Shown here: piece by piece, positions 10,932 through 21,086 of the stretch
How positions within the stretch are numbered: position 1 is the stretch's first letter
Layout: each line of letters opens with the position of its first letter
From: Orychophragmus violaceus
Taxonomy: Eukaryota > Streptophyta > Magnoliopsida > Brassicales > Brassicaceae
Reading direction: 5' to 3'
Length of the DNA stretch: 64,000 nucleotides
Assembly: GCA_030180135.1 (NCBI GenBank)
Contig: CM058234.1
Coordinates: forward strand, 8,367,543-8,431,542
Position numbers and translations under genes: made by a program
Notes under the pieces: generated by a model
Databases searched by the model: none
Told to the model about the DNA's origin: nothing
The model's input: the letters and a program-made list of their open reading frames with translations, nothing else

Positions 10932-11632
10932 TCTTTATATTAATTGAGAAGTGCTTTTGGCCTTATATTCACTCTCAAAATGGTTGATTACTAATTTGCC
11001 ATTAATGAAATTAGGTTTTTTACAATATTAACCTTAGTTTATATTTATAATTTTGTGATTTATTATATTAGTTTTAAAGTTAATCTAATTTTATTTTAGA
11101 GATATACATCATCAGGATAAAAAAGAAAATTTTATTTTATTTTAAAGATATGCATTATCAGAGAAATTAAAAATCAAATATATTTTTAATTTTATTTATG
11201 AGATATACATAACCTTAAAAATAAAAAAAAGATGATAAATATAAAAATATTTATGAAGGTTTTAAAAAATCAATAAATATGATTTTTATGGATAATACAA
11301 TGTAAATTTGTATTATTTACATAAATTTTTAATATATATATATATAAGATAAAATATTTTGACTAAAAAATATATATTTTTGTTAATACATATATATACA
11401 ATTATAATTTAATTTGTTGTTATTAATTTTATTTTAGAATAAACTATAAAATGTTATAATAAGAAGTTAAGTATAATCATATTTATATATGTATATATAT
11501 AATTATAAATAGTCTGATATAAAAAATATAATATTATTGTTGCTAAATTAAATTAATAGTTTTATGTTTTTTAAATTTTGTGCGTTATTAATGTTTATGC
11601 TCGCACATGGTGGTGCGAGCGAATCTTACTAG
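10932..11632 (+). mobile_element. non-autonomous Helitron
   Basis: The 701-bp element starts TCTTTATATTAATTGAGAAG, close to the usual Brassicaceae Helitron 5' end. It ends with a perfect 8-bp hairpin (GCTCGCAC / GTGCGAGC, 11599-11620) nine bases before CTAG at 11629-11632. The flanks are A on the left and T on the right, matching insertion between A and T without a target duplication. The interior is AT-rich with no Rep/helicase gene, so movement would depend on an autonomous relative. Confidence 0.8.
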
Positions 11633-12117
11633 TTTTTATAATTGATAAAAAAAATTGTAAAACTGCGTTTTTACCAATCATAAATCATAATGATAATAAA
11701 TCTAAGATGAAATCCAAATAATGTGATAAAATTAAAAGAAATATTCATTTTTGTGTCAAAGTTACCACCAATGTATTTGTATGGAATATATGTATTTTTT
11801 TTACCTTCATCTAGGCGTTGAGATCCTACTCATCATTTCATCAACTGCACATTTGGGTTCTGAACTAACATTTAGCCATCTTTTAATTTCTTTTCTATTT
11901 TGTTGCCAATTAGGTTTTGGCTAGTATTGGCAACTTTGGAATGTTATTGCAGACTGTCAAAAACTGGATCATAATAAAACAATACAGAATAAATCTTATA
12001 AAAGAAATTCTAACAGAGGACCAAAACTCCACTCCCCTATCAAGTGGTACAAGTCCTTACACCATCCTTAAAATGTAAAAATTTCAAAACATTTTGTTAG
12101 AGCTGCTGGGTTCACCT
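11633..12117. other. intergenic DNA and PHIP1 3' region
   Basis: AT-rich DNA between the Helitron and the PHIP1 stop codon. Roughly the last 130 bp probably form the PHIP1 3' untranslated region. No gene or repeat is recognised. Confidence 0.4.
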
Positions 12118-14501
12118 CTATTTTTGCTGCTTCTTAGGACATGCTGAAGAAAGATGACCCTTTATTCCACACTCATGACATATTCTCCTTTTCATCTTAC
12201 CAATGCTAACCTTAGACACTGAGCTTCCGTCATTAGTTCCATTTATGGCAGCAACGACTATCGGATCAGTAACATATGCCTCCTCGTCCATGTAAGAACC
12301 GCCATTGTTGTCAGTTTCTTCAGATTTCTTTTGAATATCATAGCTTGTTACCTGAATAGGTCCTGCCTCAACAGTCTGGTGATCCACCTTTGAGTTTGTG
12401 TGATCAGTGTTTCGAAGCTTCTTGGGACAAGCTGTAGAAAGATGACCCTTTTCTCCACATTCGTAACATGTCCTCCTTTTGATCTTACCAATGCCAACCT
12501 CAGATACTAAGCTTCCACTATGAGCTTCATTTGTAGCAGTGTATGACTCATCCATGTAAGAACTACCACCATTGTTCTTTTGAAGATCATCGCTTAACAT
12601 AGCCGGCCTTGCGTTAACAGTCTCTTGATCCAGCTTTCCGTTTGCCTGATCATGAGCATCTTGAAGCTTCTTGGGACAGGCTGTAGAAAGATGACCCTTT
12701 TCTCCACACTCATAACAGTTCCTCCTTTTGATCTTACCGCTGCTCATCGTGGTTGCAAAATAGTTTCCGTTATTAACTTCATTAGGAACAGCTAAACCCG
12801 GTATTGCATCAGCAGCCGCATAAGTCTCTTCCATGTTGTACGAATCAACATTGTTCGTTTCACCACGTGTAGGATTAGTACTATTATCCCCTGCTGGTCT
12901 CTCTTTAAGAGCACAGCAAATCTTGACAGGTCTTCCGCAGATAATCTGCTGATCCAGTTTAAGCGCCATGGCTACAGACACGCTATCCTTGAAATCCACA
13001 TGCGCGTACCCTTTAAACTCCCCTGTATCTTTGTTCTTGCCCAACCGCAGTGAGGTTATTACGCAGTCAGAGAAGAGCTTTCGGATATCACGCTCTGTTG
13101 TGTCCCAGGCTAAATTCCCAATGTATACCCTGTTATAACCCTCCACCATTTCTGGAACGAAGCCAGAAGATGTTCTTGTTCTGGGAATAGAAGGGGTGGT
13201 TTTCACGTATTGTTGGATTGTCAAGTATCGATCACCCCTAACAGCAAAGTTAAACGATTACTCAGCACATTATCAATCATAAACAAGAAAGCCCTAAAAA
13301 TTTCAGTCACGACTAGAGATTACTTACATTGCAGCTCTATCAAAAGCCAAAGCACGATTAGCGCCATCTTCAGTCTGTAATAAAAAAAAAAGATAACAAA
13401 CAAAAAATGATATCAATACAGCTATAGTCTAATACATACTCCATCTAACCAATGTTTTATCTTTTGAATGCTCGTCTGCTAATATGAAATGACCCTAAAC
13501 CCCAAACTAAGAGACAAGTGTTCTTGAATACAATCACTGCAGCGTATCAATGTCCTACACAGCTCAACATGACTCAACATAGCGCAAGAGAAACAGTAAC
13601 GTTCCATCGAAAACATACTTCGAAGGTGATGAAAGCAATCCCACTGAATGCTCCATCTTCAGGACGCATCTTGCAGTCAACTTTTGTTATGGCTCCACAG
13701 CTTCTGAAGTAGCTACGAATATCATCTTCTGTACTCTGATAAGGAATACCCCCAACATATATCTTCTTAGGAACAACCCCATCTTCTTCTTTACTGTAAC
13801 AAAACATTGAAGAACACACAATCAATTTACATAATTGAAACATAAACCACAACATCAGAAGCTTAAACTAACGTACCTCTCTGTATCAACTTGAATCTCT
13901 TCTGCCTTAACCTTGTCTTCTTCTTTACTGAAACAAAACATTGAAGAACACACAATCAATTTACATAACAGAAACATAAAACACAACACCAGAAGCTTAG
14001 ACAAACTTACATCTCTGTATCAACTTGAATCTCTTCTGCCTTAACCTTATCTTCTTCTACATTGTCTTCATCAGCCTTCTTTGGAGTTTTGTTAGCCTTT
14101 CTTTTCTTCTTCTTCTGCTTCTTCTTCTTATTCTTATTCTTATTCTTCTTCTGGGATTCATCTCCTTCCTTAGTGCCTTCATCTCCTTCTTCACCTAGCT
14201 CGCCTTCCACAGTATCATCTCTCTTCCTCTTCTTTGTATCAGTTTTTTCAACTTCCACCACCACTTCCTTGTCTCGGATTCCTTCATTAGATTCGTCTTC
14301 TCCTACGCAAGTATCGACGTTTCTTCGTTTCTCTCTCTTTGACAACCTGGGTTTGTGGCTGGCTGAATCAAAGCGCTCCTTCAGAGATTGAGATTGTGAG
14401 TTCGAGACGGATTCTGGATTGGTTTCAGCTACCGCGACCGATAGAGATTTAACCAACTCTTCTCGAATCTTCTGCTTCAGCTTCTTGTTCGAGAGCACCA
14501 T
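12118..14501 (-). CDS. PHIP1: RNA-binding protein with two RRMs and three CCHC zinc knuckles (PHIP1)
   Basis: In Arabidopsis, phragmoplastin-interacting protein 1 binds RNA and associates with the dynamin-like phragmoplastin and Rop1 at the forming cell plate. Exons are 14011-14501, 13877-13927, 13619-13793, 13328-13374 and 12118-13237, giving 627 residues (about 597 in Arabidopsis). The start MVLSNKKLK is at 14501; the GTG six bases upstream is not used. A Lys-rich acidic/basic N-terminus is followed by RRM1 from about residue 188 (KIYVGGIP), RRM2 from about 291 (RVYIGNLAW), and CCHC knuckles near 429, 512 and 608 (CYECGEKGHLSTAC twice, CHECGIKGHLSSAC). The 51-nt second exon duplicates the end of exon 1 with its intron and keeps frame. 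The upstream DNA has a telo-box and TGGGC motifs. Confidence 0.93.
13793..14011 (-). repeat. tandem duplication of a PHIP1 exon-plus-intron unit
   Basis: Two units of about 134 bp lie head to tail. Each has the segment AAGGCAGAAGAGATTCAAG with its surroundings, then GATACAGAG, then an 83-bp intron ending in a TTTTGTT[T/A]CAG acceptor. The two introns (13794-13876 and 13928-14010) differ at only a few bases. The duplicated exon is 51 nt with phase 2 at both ends, so inclusion or skipping of exon 13877-13927 keeps the frame. Confidence 0.88.
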
Positions 14502-14549
14502 CTTCACTGATTCATCAAAATGAAAACGGAACCTCCGGAGTTTTCCAGA

Positions 14550-14640
14550 CCGGCATAAACCCTAATGGATGATTTTGATACGACCTAGATATGGGCTTTA
14601 TTGGGCTTTACGTTTATGGTGGGCTATAAGGCTATATGAC
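14550..14640 (-). promoter_or_regulatory. PHIP1 promoter: telo-box and TGGGC (site II-like) motifs
   Basis: Upstream of the PHIP1 start are AAACCCTAA (about 14557-14565, telo-box) and three TGGGCT-type motifs between 14590 and 14630. Both motif classes are known from promoters of plant translation-related and cycling-cell genes, which fits an RNA-binding protein of dividing cells. Motif presence is seen; regulation is inferred. Confidence 0.55.
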
Positions 14641-14730
14641 TAGTATTTTATACTATAGTCTTGTCACTTGTGTATGTTTGAACACAAAAAACCAAACACC
14701 GAACTAATATTAATGGTCAGAGAAGGACCG

Positions 14731-15618
14731 TTTCTCTCTCCTCTGAGAGAGGGCGATTTCCGGCTCGCCGGAATCGCCGCCGGTGTTGGATGATTTCTTC
14801 TTCTTTCTTCTTCACCGTCTAGCAAGTTTTTTCTGATGAATCCCTCTTCTCGCTTTCCTATCCTTCAGAGGGTGATCGTCTTTTTCTTGCTGTTTATCGG
14901 CTTCGGTCTCGTCGATGTCCGGCGGTTTATATCGGCTTTTCTTGCTTTTACTTTCGGTCTGGCTTTTGTCCAGTTCCGATCAATAATCCCTGGTTGTTTT
15001 CTCTGGCTGACGATCTTTCCGCTTCAGCGGATCTCTCCGGGATTTCCTGGTTTTCCTCGCCTTGAGCGATTTCGATCCCCCTCCCTCTCTCCTCGTCATG
15101 CCGTCTCTCGCCTGGTTTCCTTGCTTTGCTCCGGTTGCGCTCCTCCGCTTTCGCCTGGATTAATATCGCGGTCGTGCCCTAGCTTTAGAGGACAAGCGTC
15201 TTAGGGATTCAGTTAGGAGTTTCTCCTACCGGCGGCGGCGCCTCCAGGGCTCCGGCGGGCTTTCTTGGAGCTTTTGCATGTCTTTTCTTTGATGCAGGTC
15301 TGTTCAGGCGGTTGTCCGGGATGTGGTGATCGGCAAACGGTCCTGGTTCGTGCCGATGAGTTGATCCGGTTCGGCGCCGGCGTTTTCCTCCACGCTGTGA
15401 TGCGGTTCTCGGCGGTGCTTCTCCCTCGCGACGCGTGTCTGCATGTTGAGCCTTTTCTGCGATTGCCACGTGGCAATCTTATCCTTTTGTTTCACGTGTT
15501 TGGTCTCATGTTGTACTGGGCCTGTGGCCCGTTTGTTTGTAACCTCGGCCTATGTTGAATTCAATCAGACGACAAAAAAAAAAAAAAAAAAAAATAAAAA
15601 AAAAATAAAAAAAAACGT
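14731..15618 (+). mobile_element. GC-rich poly(A) retroposon, Sadhu-like
   Basis: A block of about 870 bp is much richer in GC than its surroundings. It begins in a CT/AG-rich stretch (TTTCTCTCTCCTCTGAGAGA) followed by CCGGCTCGCCGG-type sequence. It ends with GGGCCTGTGGCCC about 70 bp before a long A-rich tail (about 15573-15618). No reverse transcriptase or other conserved protein is encoded; the 122-codon ORF at 14836 is not recognisable. Size, poly(A) end and lack of coding capacity resemble the Sadhu non-autonomous retroposons of Arabidopsis. A 5'-truncated LINE derivative is the alternative. No target duplication was found. Confidence 0.45.
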
Positions 15619-16264
15619 AACGGAATCACACTGAAAAAAACAAAAATATCAGAACTGTTTCTAAATTTTCATATCTAAAATATTTGTGCCAAACTAGAAC
15701 CAAGCTAAGAACCAAATAATTATTGGAACTAACCAAAATATTTTTTATAATTAAAATAATAGTTATATTTAGATTTAAGTTAACTGAATAACTAAAATAA
15801 ATTGAATATTATCTTTTAAAATAATCTGAATTTTTTATTTAAAACATTTAATTTTTACGTGAAATACCTGAATTATCCGTTTTTATTTGAATTATCTAAA
15901 TTATTTGAAATTATCTGAAAGAATCGAACCGAATTATAACTGAACCGAAATCATTTTGATATTAGCCAGTTCCAAACTTTATCATCCAAATCGAACCGAA
16001 AACTAAAAAAACGAGTCAAAAACTAATTCGAATTTCATAAATATCCCGATGAATTTTAAATTTATACATTTCAAAGAATCGAAAAACCAAAAAAAAAAAA
16101 ATCAATCTAAACCGAACCAAATAAAATATGAAGGCCCACGCGTAGTTTTGTGGTTTCAAAGTGGATAAACTGAGGATGAACCGAATCCATAATCTCTACC
16201 ACAAAATATACAAGAAAACAAAACAGAAGACTATCAATCTCCACTCGTTCTCCACACGTCTTCA
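15619..16264. other. AT-rich intergenic DNA and PPL1 promoter side
   Basis: AT-rich DNA with many AACCGAA/AAATCGAACC-type diverged repeats between about 15900 and 16115, then a short region leading to the PPL1 start. A GGCCCACGCG motif lies near 16133. No gene is seen. Confidence 0.45.
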
Positions 16265-17576
16265 ATGGCTTCTCTGAAGCTTTCACCTTCTTCGCCAATC
16301 TCTATCCCTAGGGTTTGTTTAATCTTTCATGCTTCTTCTTCAAAGTCCCAATGAACTGAAATGTCTATATCTAACAATAACCTTACTGTATGTCATTACA
16401 GAGCAGCGGATTTGTTGGTGTTCCTTACTGTCAGGAGAGGAGTTTCACTTCTTGTTCGGGCTGAACAATCTCCGTCTTCCTCATCTGATCTTCAGGGTCT
16501 GTGTTTTTACTTTCCAATTTTCAATTTTGTTCTTCCCATAAATCCAATTACTATTAAAAAAAATTGTTTTACAGATAAATGTCAGAGGCGTGTGGTGGTA
16601 ACATTAGGTGTTGTTGCACCTTGGATCTCATCACTACTTAGCAAAGCTCCAGCATCATGTAAGTTACTGTCTTGTTGTCTAAATCTTATCTTAGTTTTCC
16701 AGATTTGCGTTTTAACACCCTCTTCTTAGCTGATATTATTCTAAGAGGATTGATATGGCTCAGTTGCTGCAGAAAGCAAAAAAGGATTCCAAGTTGTCTC
16801 CGACAATAAGGATGCTTATTCGTTTCTCTATCCCTTTGGGTGGCAGGTAAACTCTTTGAGCATGTCCTCTCCGGATCGATGGCATTTGTAATGGACTAAC
16901 AAACAATGAATGTCTCTCTCCCTTGTTTGTTTGGTTCAGGAAGTTGTGATTGAAGGTCAAGATAAGGTATACAAAGACGTGATTGAGCCGTTAGAAAGTG
17001 TCAGTGTGAATTTGATCCCGACTAGCAAAGAGTCTATCAAAGACTTCGGTCCTCCGAAGCAGGTATGTATATGTTCGTTTGAATTGTTGGAATGTAAAGA
17101 TATTATTTTTTTCAAATGGATAGTAGTTATTGAACCTTGGTGTGGTCACAGATCGCTGAGACACTGATACAGAAAGTTTTGGCACCTCCAAATCAGAAGA
17201 CAACTCTCATTGATGCATCAGAGGTCTGCTCACTTCCTTCTATCTACTTTTGACTGTAATAGAAGACTGGTGGTTTTGATTGTTTTGAGTTGTTGCAGCA
17301 TGAAGTCGATGGGAAGACTTATTATCAGTTTGAGTTCACTGCTCAGGCTAGAAACTTCACCCGCCATGCCCTGGGTGTAATCACAGTTTTCAATGGTATC
17401 ATCTCCATGAAACTCCACAATATTTTTCTCAATCTGAAAGTTTCGATTTGTGAAAGATTCAATGGTTATGTGCAGGGAAATTCTACACAATGACGACAGG
17501 GGCAAATGAGAGGAGGTGGGAGAAGATGAAAGATCGGCTTCACACTGTGGTAGATTCCTTCAAGATCACTGTTTGA
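16265..17576 (+). CDS. PPL1: chloroplast lumen PsbP-like protein 1 (PPL1), frame problem in exon 2
   Basis: PPL1 is a thylakoid-lumen PsbP-family protein needed for efficient photosystem II repair in Arabidopsis. Eight exons fit: 16265-16312, 16402-16496, 16575-16658, 16764-16846, 16940-17062, 17152-17223, 17299-17395 and 17476-17576. The start is MASLKLSPSSPIS (transit peptide). Exon 3 encodes a twin-arginine lumen signal (KCQRRVVVTLGVVAPW) with an Ala-type cleavage site in exon 4 just before AESKKGF. The PsbP fold runs to SFKITV. The exons sum to 703 nt, one more than a multiple of three. Exon 2 begins in the frame of exon 1 (GFVGVP) but exons 3-8 need the next frame (RGVSLLVRAEQ). An ATG at 16361 within intron 1 is in the downstream frame and could give a different N-terminus. 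The mature domain is intact. Confidence 0.8.
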
Positions 17577-17834
17577 ACAAACATATGAAGTTTGGTTTGG
17601 TCGCTTTATGTTATTCACTCTTGTTTTGAAAAGCCAATTTCTTGTATTTTTGTTCATTCCTCTTCTCTTTCCCTTAACAATATATTCTTCTCGAGAGAGA
17701 TCCAAGACTCTTGACTTGCCTCTCTTTTTTTGTGCAAATTTGACTTGCCTCTTGCATCTTTTCTTCTTCTTGTTAACTAAACTTCATTTTCACAACATAT
17801 TGTTTGGTCCATTTGATCTCCTTTCATAATTGTA
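17577..17834. other. PPL1 3' region
   Basis: T-rich DNA following the PPL1 stop codon, probably its 3' untranslated region and terminator region. No separate gene is seen. Confidence 0.4.
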
Positions 17835-18030
17835 GCTTTGGCTATTGACCAAACTAGAACGACACTTCTGATAGCGCATAGAGCGGCTATGATGAGACAT
17901 GTGGATAACATTGTGGTTCTCAATGGAGGGGGGGAGAAACAGAGGAAGCTACACATAATTCTTTAACAACAAGGTGTATGTCAGCTTGATGCAACCACAT
18001 TTCGGAAAAGGTCTACGCCAACATTGGCAA
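17835..18030 (+). pseudogene. relic of an ABCB20-type ABC transporter C-terminus
   Basis: Read in frame, 17859-17930 gives TTLLIAHRAAMMRHVDNIVV followed by LNGG. That is the H-loop (switch histidine) region at the end of the second nucleotide-binding domain of ABCB20/ABCB6-type transporters. After frame changes, further scraps match the same C-terminus: EEATHNSL near 17943-17966, and VYVSLMQPHFGKGLRQ at 17974-18021. Stops and frameshifts interrupt it and the other ~1350 residues are absent. In Arabidopsis the ABCB20 gene (At3g55320) lies exactly between PPL1 and the dehydrogenase, so this is the decayed remnant of that gene, not a recent insertion. Confidence 0.85.
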
Positions 18031-18372
18031 ATGTAGAGTTTTGCGACTACCATGATAGAAATGATCAGGGCCGGCCATGGAAAGCACATAAAACAAAGGC
18101 TTTAAGCACCAAAATTTATAAGATTTTTAGGGGCATCAGATTCAAAACAAAGATTATTTGGCATAGTGATTTGAGAAGTTTTATGTCCCATAGATAACAA
18201 GTTCAAGTTTCATTAGAGACAGCATTTTAAAAAATTGCTTTATGCGTGATATTTGACCGGACCGCTCGTCAATGATATAGGCATGTGTATGTGCCGGATT
18301 GTTGTCGGAAAACAATACAAAGAACATGTGCAAATGTATTCACTTATTATTACACAACACAAGTTTTGATGC
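18031..18372. other. intergenic DNA
   Basis: Contains GGGCCGGCC at about 18068-18076 followed by AT-rich sequence resembling one end of a DNA-transposon-derived repeat. The other end was not found. The last ~120 bp are likely the 3' region of the dehydrogenase. Confidence 0.35.
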
Positions 18373-19215
18373 TCAAAGAGAAGAAAAAATGGGCAGACCG
18401 GGAATAGTAGCTCCGGAATCAAGAATGTATGTATTCCCGGAGACATATCTTGAAGAGTCGTGAATAAGATAACGAACAAGCGAGGTAAGCCCCGGATCCA
18501 CAGTCTGTTGCACCTTCAACGGGACAGTCCGCTCAGTCACATTCTTCATCCACTCTTTCTCCATAAGACCTTGCGTGATCTCTGACTTAAGAAGCCCCGG
18601 TGCGATCGAGTTCACTCTGATATTATACACACCTAACTCCATAGCCATCATCCTCGTCATAGTATCAACACCACCTTTGGAACAAGCATACGCAACCCCA
18701 CCGGGTAACATACCACGGTGAAGCCCAGCGATGGAGGAAACGTTTATAACCGAACCGCCGCGTTTAGCGTCCCTCATTAAAACGCAGACGTATTTGGATA
18801 CTAACCAAGGTCCGGTTAAGTTGGTTCTGAAAACTCTGTCCCATTCTTCTACAGATAAGTCCAAACTCGACTTGACGTCGCCTCTGATTCCGGCGTTGTT
18901 GATTAATACATCTATGTTTCCGAAGATGTTCCAAGCTTGTGTAACCGCTTTTTGAATGGTGGCTGCGTCTGATGAAACGTCTAGCTCAAGAGGTGCGGCT
19001 AATTGGATTCCGGTTGAACCGAAGCTGTTGATTTCAGAGCAGAGAGATTGGAGACGATCTACACGGCGAGCGGCTGCTATGATCTTACAGCCAGCTTTGC
19101 TTAAATCAAGACAGATCTCTCGTCCTATACCAGAAGAAGCTCCTGTGACAAGAACCACTTTGTCTTTAAGCTCACACCATGGCTCCAGTTGTTTCAACAC
19201 CTGCTTCTCTCCCAT
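18373..19215 (-). CDS. short-chain dehydrogenase/reductase, probably peroxisomal (At3g55290/At3g55310 type)
   Basis: A single-exon gene of 280 residues with every classical SDR landmark: TGASSGIG at 24-31 for dinucleotide binding, ARR at 49-51 (basic residues suggesting NADP(H)), NNAG at 106-109, the catalytic NVSS around Ser161, and YACSK with Tyr176 and Lys180. C-terminal substrate-site sequence runs to PIFSSL. The last three residues, SSL, match a non-canonical plant PTS1, and the Arabidopsis homologue is listed among peroxisomal SDRs as I recall. The substrate is unknown. Arabidopsis has a close pair of these genes; only one copy is present here. The reading frame is intact. Confidence 0.9.
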   Translation of the reverse strand: MGEKQVLKQLEPWCELKDKVVLVTGASSGIGREICLDLSKAGCKIIAAARRVDRLQSLCSEINSFGSTGIQLAAPLELDVSSDAATIQKAVTQAWNIFGNIDVLINNAGIRGDVKSSLDLSVEEWDRVFRTNLTGPWLVSKYVCVLMRDAKRGGSVINVSSIAGLHRGMLPGGVAYACSKGGVDTMTRMMAMELGVYNIRVNSIAPGLLKSEITQGLMEKEWMKNVTERTVPLKVQQTVDPGLTSLVRYLIHDSSRYVSGNTYILDSGATIPGLPIFSSL

Positions 19216-20155
19216 TAAAAGACCAAAAAAATAAGAAAATCAAGAATATAATAATTCCGGATTAAAAACACAGAAACACAAATCATAAATATGTCAAGAT
19301 GATAAGATCATCAACGGATAGGGATGATTTCAAAACCTTATCCGATATATATATTTACATAAAAAGGAAATATGATATATCTCACCGTTGTTTGATGATT
19401 GCTCATATTTTATTCTCTGGTATGTGTTCTTATGTAACACAGTTGTTTACATATATGAAAGCCCTTAACGACAATTTAACGTGGCTATCAAATCTGTAAA
19501 CTGATTTTTGGTAATCACCAAACTAATTAGGTATTCAAATCCGATTTTTCAATTAGTTTTTTGTACACTGTTAGATCCGATACGAAATGATATTTTCGAT
19601 TTTTGTTTTGGAAACAAGCTAAAATAAACTATTTCACAATAATTTAATAATTTCATTATACAGTATGACAGCAAGAAAAATGATTTGAATGGGCTCCACT
19701 GTGAACTGTAATCAACTATACATTGGTTGAATACTGATAGAGAGTGAGCGGTCAAGATTTCCAGAAAAAGCTACACATTAGGATTTAGAATATTACTGTA
19801 TGAAAGTCCAATTGGATTTTAAGTTGGTTAAGTTATTGGTAAAGATTTAACCCGAGTTAACCGGTACAGTTAGCACTATCCATCGACTGAATATGGATAG
19901 ACAAGTTAGCGATCACGGTTTCCAATTCAAGTTGGTTAAGTTATTGGTAAGATTTAACCCGAGTTAACCGGTATCACATACGCAGCAATAGACATTTGAA
20001 CAAGAATGAAAATTAAAGCGCGCAAACCAAAACATATGTTCGAATCCAACGATGAAACACAACAAAGAGACTGTAGTATCTTTCTAGCATAACTGAGACT
20101 AAAGAAGCCGAAACAAGAAGTCTGTTTTTAACTCCAAAAGTAGCCATTGATAAGA
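19216..20155. other. intergenic DNA upstream of the dehydrogenase and downstream of RPL23A
   Basis: AT-rich DNA with no gene recognised. A local duplication at about 19719-19977 is listed separately. Confidence 0.45.
19719..19977. repeat. local direct repeat of ~120-160 bp
   Basis: The segment AAGTTGGTTAAGTTATTGGT, followed by TTTAACCCGAGTTAACCGGT, occurs near 19821 and again near 19930. A related sequence (TGAATA-TGATAGA...CGGT/CACGGTTTCCA) precedes each copy. The second copy is nearly perfect. This is a tandem duplication in non-coding DNA, with TAACCCGAGTTAACCGGT as a partly palindromic core. Confidence 0.7.
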
Positions 20156-21086
20156 TTAGATGATCCCGATCTTGTTAGCCACATCCAAAGCATCAAAATC
20201 AGGAGTCAATCTCACGTACGCCTTCTTCGTTCCATCGGGCCTGCAACAAAGAATTTCAAATCATCATCCATGTTTATATAATAAACCCATCTCTCTTGAT
20301 AGTGAAAGTTTTGATTTCAAGTGTGTGTACCTAATGAGGGTATTGACTTTCTTGGTCTGAATGTCATACATATTTTTGACAGCATCTTTAATCTTCTTCT
20401 TATCAGCACGGATATCGACAATAAAGACCAAGGTATTGTTGTCTTCAATCTTCTTCATTGCGGACTCAGTGGTGAGTGGGAACTTAAGGATTGCGTAGTG
20501 GTCCAACTTGTTCCTTGGAGTTACACTGATGCGTTGGTACTTTGGGTCCCTGGGCTTTGTCATTGTATTGGGCTTGAAGAATCTCACATTTGTCCTGATC
20601 TTCTTCACCTTCTTCTTAATGACTTGGCCTGATTTCACTGCTTTTGCAGCTTTCAAGGCCTTGGCCTTAGGGCCATCAGCCTTCTTAGTGACATCAACTG
20701 TAACAAAAATAGAAAAATGGAGAGTTGAATCAATTTGGAAAGCTTTGAGAGCAAAACTTTGGACATTTTATCTTCTAAGAAAACCAATTATAAAATTAAA
20801 TTCAAAAATTCAAGCCATAACATGAAATGCAAGAAGAACTCATTTCTATGCAAATCATAAACGAATATATAAAAATAATTAGCCATTTCTACGTAGATTT
20901 ATGCTACTTACAGGACATATTAAGGATATCTATAACGTTTTTGATGAAGACTATTACACAATAAACTCTTAACAATTAAATTACCGGCAATAGAGATCAA
21001 TATAAGACGATGTAGATCCTATGTAATAACAATACTGAAAGCAGATCATGAATCAGTGTAAAAGCGGTACCTTTATATGGAGACAT
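20156..21086 (-). CDS. RPL23AB: 60S ribosomal protein uL23 (RPL23A, B-type)
   Basis: uL23 sits near the exit of the ribosomal tunnel and binds 25S/5.8S rRNA, signal recognition particle and chaperones. Three exons, 21071-21086, 20331-20697 and 20156-20240, give 155 residues (154 in Arabidopsis). The first exon is only 16 nt and encodes MSPYK plus one base. A basic N-terminal extension (KKADGPKAKALKAAKAVKSG) leads to the conserved core YAILKFPLTTESAMKKIEDN, TLVFIVDIRADKKKIKDAVK and the C-terminus DALDVANKIGII. The segment NVRFFKPNTMTKPRDPKYQR differs noticeably from the Arabidopsis paralogues, while the core is conserved. The frame is intact. Confidence 0.93.

Noticed and set aside
13574..13855. 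93-codon ORF as a separate small gene
   Set aside because: It is exon 3 of PHIP1 read through into introns at both ends.
14836..15204. 122-codon plus-strand ORF and antisense ORFs in the GC-rich retroposon
   Set aside because: Hydrophobic, low-complexity translation without a recognisable domain. GC-rich DNA has few stops by chance.
18065..18240. GGGCCGGCC-containing sequence as a DNA transposon
   Set aside because: Only one possible terminus was seen, with no inverted partner or target duplication.
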